DNA of 64,000 bases from Phorcus lineatus (lineage: Eukaryota; Mollusca; Gastropoda; Trochida; Trochidae): contig OV121095.1 in the NCBI GenBank assembly GCA_921293015.1, positions 38,909,484-38,973,483 of the forward strand, written 5' to 3'. The translations under genes and the position numbers were made by a program. The notes under the pieces are model-generated. The model was not told the DNA's origin. It did no database searches and saw nothing but the letters and a program-made list of their open reading frames with translations. Shown one piece after another: positions 56,836 through 64,000 of the stretch (positions are counted from its first letter, which is position 1; each line of letters opens with the position of its first letter).

Positions 56836-59800
56836 CTGATTGAAAGACGGAAATATAAAGGACGTGAGGCATGAAAATGAAATGAATAAAATAACTACTA
56901 AAATAATTTGATATTAATAGCCATTAGGGTTGTTTTGTTATAAGGATAGATTGTCATTACGTTGAAATGATATAAACACGAATAGACATGTTTTCTTTGG
57001 GAGAGGCATTAAAATAAGCAATTGCAATTATGAAAGATTTGCTTGTTTGCCGATACAGTCAGTTTTTGGTCAAACTTTAAACCAGTTTTCATTGGGATGT
57101 ATTTCAACTGGGATGGATTGACACTTGGTTAAGTTACCACTTTGATCCATGGTAATTTTGGTGGTTTCTAAGTTGTAGAATTTGTCATTTGAAATGATTT
57201 GTATTTTTGATGAATTGTAGGATGAATAGACTTAAGATATTGTTTCTAATTTACAATAGTTGTCTTCGGTATTTACTCTCAATGGGATTGATTGACACTT
57301 TAGTGACCTGTCACGAGAAGAAATTGGCCATAGATGGTGGTATCTGTTGCTTGTAGAAAGTGAGTATCGAGAGTGAGTATTTTTTCTCGGGAACCTGATT
57401 TTAGATTACAATAGAAGCTCACATCAATATGTAAGATTCACTAAAATTAACCTTCACTCCCATTATTTATAAAGAGTAAATAAACACTCGTGACGTACGA
57501 CACCTTAAGTGCTTTGTTTTCTTTATGTCAGTGGCTAAGAGTACTAAAAGATGCTCATTGAATTTTTGATTTGATTGGAATAAATTGTCATTAAATAGAT
57601 TTGTCCTTTAGATGACTTGTCATCGGATTGGACTGTTTTTATAATCATTTACATTAGCTGTCGTCGGGATGTACTGTCAAAAGGATTGGTTGAAAATGGG
57701 GTGACCTGTCCTTGGTTGGGTTGGCATTGGCTTGGATTATTAGTTGTCATGAGTGTTTTCCTCAAGAACCTGATTATAATATCGGTGGGTAACCATCTAA
57801 GAAAAGGTATCTTTATAACATCAGATTATCAACTCAAACAGCATTTTTTCTTAACTCCCTTTCGTATAAAGAGTATCGTAAATCTTCGTGACGTGCAATC
57901 ACTTAAGTGCTTTGTGGAATGATACCAAGAACCTTAGAGAACTGGAAGAAGTTCTTTGATTTTTTTGGATAATTTAGATTGATAGTACCTCTGTCCAGCG
58001 TCTCAAATTTATCCTTCAGTGTCGCGATTTCCTCTCTGCATCGACGCACATCTGCAAATGTTTTTATAGGCTTTACGGGATCTACTTGAACATAACTAAT
58101 GGCATATGAAGTTTGATGATTATGAAATTAAAATAAACTCTTAAATTAAGTGCATAAGAGAAGCACTTTTTATAAACACACTGTTTTTAACACTAATCCA
58201 AAAGTATAATACAGTTTAAATTATTAAGCAAGCAAAATTCAAGGCAGTTTTGACAAACGTTTCGTTACTGAGCATAAAACAAATATACTTTCATTTCATG
58301 TCAACAATTTTCTAGAAAGTGGTAGGGCGATTGAGCAACTTGTTTATGGTTCCATAGATGCTGAGGCATTCTTAACATATAAAAAACATTTAAAAATAAA
58401 TTATTTCTCTTGAGATACAGCATAGTGTAGTAGTCGTCAAGAACGTCAATGACGCAGGAGGGCGACTTTATTCCTAATCATGTCAGTTTATTCATGTAAG
58501 AGTTTTACATTCATTATGAAACGTGAGTTGTACGATCCAACAGTGTACAAAAGCCAAAAGGTGGACTCTGTGCCCCATTCTCTCTCAACACAAGCTTCTC
58601 CGTCATAAAGCGTTTCTCGGTCTAGATATGTAGTAGAATGCAATCAAGGTTTGTTGTCCAATAGTTTCAAAAGTTATCATTCAAAACGCCTCGTTTTTCC
58701 ATATGCTTCCGAAAAGCTAAACTTTATTCGCATATGCACTTTCCACTATGTATGAGTTTACTTTACACTAAACATTCGCCTTGTTCAAAGACTGCATCAT
58801 TGCATAAATCACGGTGACAAAAAATATGATATTCATACATGCGGTGTTTTCATTGGCTGAAATATTTCAAGCTAGTTTAAGTTTCAATATTTTGCCGCTA
58901 GGGGAAATGCCGGAAGCTCCTGAAAAGCTTGTATTACAAAAGAGGTTGTATAATAATTTAATGACGGAGCTACCTGTGTGGGGAGAGAATGTCTGTGCTT
59001 GCTGTTATGTTACGGTTATTGACATTCATTATATACGGAAAACACATACAATGCAGGTTCTCTGTAGTGTATTGAAAAAAAATAAACGTTTTTGACAGCT
59101 TAACACCGAGTTTTCAGTTTGATAGAATAATTATTAATACACCAGTTCGTCCAATTATCCATGACTTACTTTGAAAGAAATCGGCGCCCCCTTGTTCTTG
59201 CCAGAGGGGTTCAATTTGATTTCGATGATCTTCACAAATTGCCATCAAGCAATAATTCACTTCGTTGACAACTGAATTCTATCAAACAGAAAACAAAATA
59301 GACAGAGTAATGGAAAAGAGGATAGAATAGGGTTGAATGAAATCAAATCCATGCAAAATATTGTATCTCAGCTTAAAACACACGATCTACATTTGTTGAT
59401 AAAGACATATGTTGATACCTCGAACTTTTGTATGCAGAATTGTATCAATGAATATCTGAACGTATTATAGTTATGCTTTATATATTTGACAGACATACAT
59501 GTATGGATGGAGGGTTTGCTATTCCCGGTGTATTAAGATAAGGACTATGTGAGAACATAATAAGAATATAATGCATTCCCTGTGCATACCTCAGCAGTTC
59601 TATTGATATATACGTGTCTCTCTCTTTCTTCCATTTCAAGGAGTCAATTGGTGTGAAGGAAAAACTATAAACACTTATCAATTTTGAATATATTTTGATA
59701 TCAGAATATGTCCTTTTCTTCTAAATCAAATATATATAAAGACATTTTACTCATTGAAATGAACTTTAGAATAAGCAATTTAATAAGCGCCCTGTATTTT

Positions 59801-62800
59801 CTATTTTCTAATTATAAGCGCCCACTGCGCTTGAGACGTCGAATACGGTAATCTATATTTCCTTTTAACCTCAATCGTATTGCTCTTACAAAGGAGCATC
59901 ACCCCTTTAATTTTTAGTAGCTACTAAACAGATTCATTTACATGTAAAGTATGAAAGGAGGTTATAATAAAACACATTAAAATGGACAGTGAAAAAACAC
60001 TAGTTGTTTCGTTTTAACCATGCTACCTAAACTACAATCACAAACAACATGAAATTGCCACCAAGAAATGCAGGTAAACGAGCAAACGTTTGATGAAATT
60101 GCATACCTTTATGTCGTCAAGAGACGATAAAATATGCTCCTTGAGATTTTGAAACATGGTTGTCTTCAGATGCTCAATCATGCCAGCCATGGTGCTTTTA
60201 ATATACTGGAAGGATCCCGGTCCAGTCTTTTCTTTACAGACAGAGTACGCCGGTTCCATCTCAGACTGTAAGAAGGTTAAAACAGGAAAATTCCGAACAT
60301 CAGATCTGTCATAACTATTTCTCAAGATACATATAACACATCAGATGTTGCCTCTACTATTGGTATAGTTGTAGTTGCGTATATAACTTAGCTGACCAGT
60401 CTCGGCAATGTCCGATTCTCTATCAATTGAACAAAAAGGAGAGCAAATACTCAATTCCATTTTTAACATTGTCATCTAATTCTGTTACACACTTTTTTTT
60501 AGCGATTGAAGTAAACGAAAGGATTTGAAGTACCTTTATAATGGTAACAATTCTTCCGGAAATGTCTCTGCTTCGCTCTTGTATTATATCCCAGATGTTA
60601 ACGAGTCTGAGCAGCTGAAAATATGCATTTAATCAATACTGAACAATGATTGCATATCAAATGCGTCAATAAAAAAAGAATTACTACTACTACTACTAAT
60701 AATAAAAACAATAACAATAAAAATAATAATTTATTGCCTTTCCAGGAAATTGTTTTACATCAACAGAGCTTGAAAACATTTATACAATCAGATAAGATTT
60801 TTATATCAGAATTATTGTTAAATAGAAATATTATGTTTTGAATGAAAGATGTACGGGCTCTCTTAGTTTTCAATACTGGAACTTTGAAGCGACGACCTGA
60901 GGGGAGAAGGTGATATTCTGAATGTAGGTAGTGAGTTGGGCAAGATATAATTCTAACAGCTTGATTTACGATCTGCCACTCACATTTATCAGTTAAACAA
61001 TCAAACTTGACACCTACGATCTTACCCGCAATGTTTACAATTTTGTTAACTTCTGATTTCAGTTGAACAGAGAGAGACCCGCACCAACAGTGGAATGAGA
61101 ATGTAAAAATATTTTGAATAAATTCTTTTATAAAATGTTGACATGACAGAGGAGGACACAGGAAAGATCTCCGCATGAGATGAAGACGTTCATGATATTT
61201 GTTACTCAAAGCTGCAATATTATAATACAAGTTCAACTAAGAGACAGTGACGGTACCTCAATATATATATTCCAAAGCAGTCTCAACGCATCCACCGTTA
61301 ATCCTCACTGGAATCTTTTTAGACGGTTTACTTCGAAAGTCAATGACCCGTTCCTTCGTTTTGGTGACATTTAAGAGTAAATAGTTATCTGTGCACCAAG
61401 TTGTGAACTTGTTTATGTCATCTTTATAAAGCTGGTCATAATAAATATCGTTCTTTAGTTTCCCTATTATTGCAGCATCATCTGCAAACTTTATTGTTGA
61501 ATAGAATAAAAACTTACACAATCTTTAGTATGAGGGGGGGGGGGGGTGAAAAGGACAGGTGACATTATACAGCAATGCAAAGCGTCAGTACTAACTTCTC
61601 GTGTACTTGAGGCGGTCATGCTAACCTTCACATACTGCTTTCTGTCCACAAGAAAATTCTTTATCCATTTAATTAGATTGGAATTGACGCCCATTTGCAA
61701 CAGTTTCTTTATCATGATACGCGGTTGAACTGTGTTAAACGCAGAGGAATCAAATAGGATTCTGATGTAAGACTTGGGTGTCTCCAGATGATTGAAGACA
61801 TTGTTGAGGAGTGACAGTGTAGCATCAACAACTCCTCTCCGTGATCTATAGGCGAACTGACGCGGGTCTTGAGTTCCTAAGGGGTTTGTCTTCTTGGGAA
61901 CCGGTATTATTTCTAACATCTTCCAGACGGAAGGAATATTATGTGTATCAACTGAGTATGTTTTGTGTAAAGTTTTTCCTTTATACAAACATAAACGAGC
62001 AATTTGCGCTGACGTTCATAATGTTTTATATAACAGAAAGTAAAATGGTGGAGAAATGATGTCACATACAAAAACAAATTTCCAAAGAATTTTACACACA
62101 GTATTTTAAGTTTGATGTTTGTTCTATTCAGTTGTAGTTTGTTCTTTAAGACCAGTGTCTGTTGAGGATATGTGTGAACTACGTGTAACTTCGTTTATTG
62201 TTTTCTTCCCATCTCTTTAAAATGGGTACCAACCGAAATTGTTAACTTAAATAGAAAATTTAGAAATAGAAAAATAATTGCGATCCTGACTCATCAGGAA
62301 TGAAAGTCATGAAATGATTAATGATTATCATGCATTCGGAAAGAAATGAAAATAAATCACGAGTAATTTCTGCCATAATACACAAATCATTAATACATCA
62401 CGTTATGGCCAAAACACACAACACATTTATGATCTCAAAGCATCGTGTTAAGAACTAACAAGCATAATTGTGAATATTAAGTTAAGCGCATTATGAAAAC
62501 AACAACCTCTGACCGTTATGCATAATGAAACGAAATACCTTGTAATTATTAAATGCTCAAAAAATCTAAAAAAAAAGAAAAAATACCACAAATCACAAGA
62601 ATAAGAGAACCGTTGGCTCCGTAACTCATCGATCTTTGCATAACTTATCATCTGCGTTTTAAATCTTATTTATGATATAATAGATAATAATAACGAACCA
62701 TCCCCATCTTGCAATTTCAAGAGGTTTTGGCAAGTGGTTTGCTTTGAAGAAACTACTTTTTATCTAACACAAAGATGATGCTACAGGCAAGCGTTAAAAT

Positions 62801-63918
62801 GATTCCATTGGTCATAATATCTAAGGAGATATTCACTACTCGAAAACAGATATTCTGGAAATTGGAACATTCGAACATTGTTGGTTTCTGAAGAAATATG
62901 GACATGCTGCCGCGCCCATTTGTTTTAAAAAATGGGGGGGGGGGGGGGGGGGTGTTAGGTCGTAAAATGTAAGATGTCTTAATTTACACATATTATAAAC
63001 ACCCACTTGAAATAATAAACATTCATAGATGTAATGTGCTCTCATTGAATCCTTCTCAAACCTTAGTTCCAACATCCGTTTGCAGCTGGTTGATGTTTGT
63101 TGAAATAGCTTTCACGTCATGACCAAGAGCTTTAACAGAATCGAGGACTCCTCTTGTATGGGTGTCCATTATTTGAGAGAATCGAGTTCGTATATTGTCT
63201 GTTATGAAGTCCTTCCAGAAGCTTTCCCTTTTGACGAAAATAAGAAGACTCGTTATTCATGATAAATATATGTAACATGAATGCTATCTTTCATTTTATC
63301 ACTGATATGAATCGTTTAATGTTAACTTTTCAGTCAATGAGTTAAAAAAGCAGTGCCTCCTCTTAAACAGACACAGAGTATGTTTAAATACGTATGAGTA
63401 AATACGTTTCCAAAATTACGTTTGAGTCATTGACGCCCGTCATCGTCCGGTTTTCGATAACAAATCGAGAAATTAAACTGTTTTTGTCCTTATAACTAAT
63501 AAGCTTCAAGATGCTAAGTTTTGGAAACAACCACCACTTCTCGATAAAATAACACCCTTTATGAAGCTTGGCATATGTGACCCCAAAAACATACTCTGTG
63601 GCCCTTTAAAAGGAGTTACCTCATTAGGTAGAGAATGATGAAAAACGCATTGAATGATTTCATGATTCAATTCTTTTTCTAGATTTCTCGAGTTATAACG
63701 TGGCATTCTATCTAAACACTACCGTGATACTTATGTGTAACATACTTGAAAATCTTTGCCCAGACGGTGGAGATGTTGCGAAGAAAAGGATCGCAAAGGT
63801 CAGAGTTCATGCTGATAGGAATGCCTATCCTACTGTTATAGAACTCTCCATCACGTGACACGGTTGCTCTATACGTACCGGAGGCCAGACCCCCAGCGCG
63901 CCTGTAATTTCTGTTAAC
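56756..63918 (-). CDS. C-terminal exons of a probable nuclear dynamin-like GTPase (SLIP-GC-like), 5' part outside window
   Basis: Seven exons join in phase: 63918-63746, 63227-63062, 60614-60534, 60265-60107, 59278-59170, 58051-57989 and 56835-56756, giving 276 residues to a TAA. From the N side: a beta-rich segment (GGLASGTYRATVSRDGEFYN), then a long helical region (FWKDFITDN, SFQYIKSTMAGMIEHLKTTM, HILSSLDDIK), and a tail with TKRK and PKKVKVE, a good nuclear-localisation-like sequence. Helical stalk after a GTPase head, with a tail of this sort, is the layout of SLIP-GC (NUGGC)-type GTPases, and the KTGPGSFQYIK block and ATV-G-F-S segment recall them. The GTPase head is not in the window, so the name rests on recall of the C-terminal half only. 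A decayed LINE lies in its second visible intron. Confidence 0.6.
57989..58051 (-). CDS. SLIP-GC-like protein, sixth visible exon
   Basis: 63 bases, NVRRCREEIATLKDKFETLD, a short charged coiled-coil-like segment. The acceptor is CATTTGCAG and the donor G|GTACTA. Confidence 0.7.
59170..59278 (-). CDS. SLIP-GC-like protein, fifth visible exon
   Basis: 36 codons plus one base, NSVVNEVNYCLMAICEDH to GGADFFQ. The acceptor TGATAG|AAT keeps the frame; the nearby CAG seven bases downstream would bring a stop. The donor is A|GTAAGT. Confidence 0.72.
60107..60265 (-). CDS. SLIP-GC-like protein, fourth visible exon
   Basis: 53 codons, SEMEPAYSVCKEKTGPGSF to SSLDDIK. It is the best conserved-looking part, with KTGPGSFQYIKSTM, which I recall from the helical region of SLIP-GC-like GTPases. 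The acceptor is CTTCTTACAG and the donor AAG|GTATGC. Confidence 0.82.
60534..60614 (-). CDS. SLIP-GC-like protein, third visible exon
   Basis: 27 codons, LLRLVNIWDIIQERSRDI to TIIK, amphipathic helix. The acceptor is ATTTTCAG and the donor AAG|GTACTT, both phase 0. Confidence 0.75.
60735..62030 (-). mobile_element. CR1/Rex1-like LINE, 5'-truncated and decayed
   Basis: On the minus strand the RT reads SVWKMLEIIPVPKKTNP, DPRQFAYRSRRGVVDATLSL, LFDSSAFNTVQPRI (a residue lost from the usual VDFSSAFN), then in another frame KFADDAAIIGKL (catalytic DD) and WCTDNYLLLNVTKTKE, then the C-terminal LHSEYHLLPSGRRFKVP. A G-run at 61534 marks one frame break. The 3' end meets an AAT-rich tract at 60684-60734. 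It sits in an intron of the SLIP-GC-like gene, same strand. Confidence 0.82.
62031..63061 (-). other. Intron of the SLIP-GC-like gene with a poly-G tract
   Basis: No exon seen. A run of 19 G occupies 62934-62952, flanked by AT-rich DNA. Confidence 0.5.
63062..63227 (-). CDS. SLIP-GC-like protein, second visible exon
   Basis: Completes the lysine codon split with the exon before, then reads ESFWKDFITDNIRTRFSQI to QLQTDVGTK. The donor AAG|GTTTGA is weak, but the phase (0) fits the next exon. Confidence 0.7.
63746..63918 (-). CDS. SLIP-GC-like protein, first visible exon
   Basis: 57 codons plus two bases, from VNRNYRRAGGL to VWAKIFK. The acceptor is CGATGCAG (phase 0) and the donor AA|GTATGT (phase 2). 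The preceding exon must lie beyond 64000 or in the last 80 bases, where none is seen. Confidence 0.75.
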
Positions 63919-64000
63919 CTGCATCGAAAGAACAACAATTACAACAACGACAAATACTCAATAAGGCAAACATTAATGAAAAAAGAGGCATTGTGAGAAT
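63919..64000 (-). other. Intron upstream of the first visible exon
   Basis: The minus strand reads into a polypyrimidine-poor acceptor at 63919-63926. No further coding DNA of the gene is visible before the window edge. Confidence 0.5.

Overview
The window looks like nuclear DNA of a gastropod mollusc, probably abalone-like. It is AT-rich, its genes are split by long GT-AG introns, it carries decayed LINEs from several clades, and it holds a pearl-like tandem-repeat transposon and a TTTAACGCCGCTTTC-type repeat that I associate with vetigastropods. The taxon is an inference from repeats; no ribosomal or mitochondrial marker is present. Most of the sequence is intergenic or intronic DNA.

Three multi-exon host-type coding units can be assembled by joining open frames across splice sites whose phases agree. 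(1) 1860-4182, minus: a Crypton-derived tyrosine recombinase (DUF3504, ZMYM/QRICH1-like). Its R, HxxR, H and Y residues are all present, but one in-frame TAA interrupts it. (2) 32468-47645, plus: a complete four-exon gene for a 279-residue four-pass membrane protein. Its first intron holds a LINE 3' end and a small Mutator-like element, its third intron holds a terminal-inverted-repeat element and opposite-strand pseudo-exons, and a 35-bp minisatellite sits just upstream of its start. (3) 56756-63918, minus: the seven last exons of a large protein that resembles the C-terminal half of a nuclear dynamin-like GTPase (SLIP-GC type), ending in a basic nuclear-localisation-like tail. Its 5' part lies beyond the right edge.

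Mobile DNA dominates the rest. 18866-26778 is a composite: a 766-bp direct repeat flanks a decayed L1/Tx1-type LINE (APE endonuclease plus reverse transcriptase). The left copy carries a pearl-like (Helentron-type) element with eight 145-bp units, while the right copy is the matching empty site. Other LINE pieces are at 35446-35950, 47826-49800 (L2/CR1 type, catalytic part of the RT deleted), 55040-55500 and 60735-62030. Two non-coding TIR elements of about 2.2 kb with TA flanks lie at 26872-29149 and 42547-44761. A 1.24-kb Mutator-like (Phantom-type) element with a perfect 9-bp target duplication and a FLYWCH finger lies at 36248-37491.

The most unusual structure is a set of hairpins whose arms differ in sequence but which share one architecture: nested inverted arms separated at each level by directly repeated CTCG, so that CTCG faces CTCG in the fold (1689-1751, 4763-4862, 10573-10718; a related core at 42392-42428). 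No CRISPR array, rRNA gene or bacterial-type operon is present. Many short open frames in the AT-rich parts show no coding signal and are not listed.
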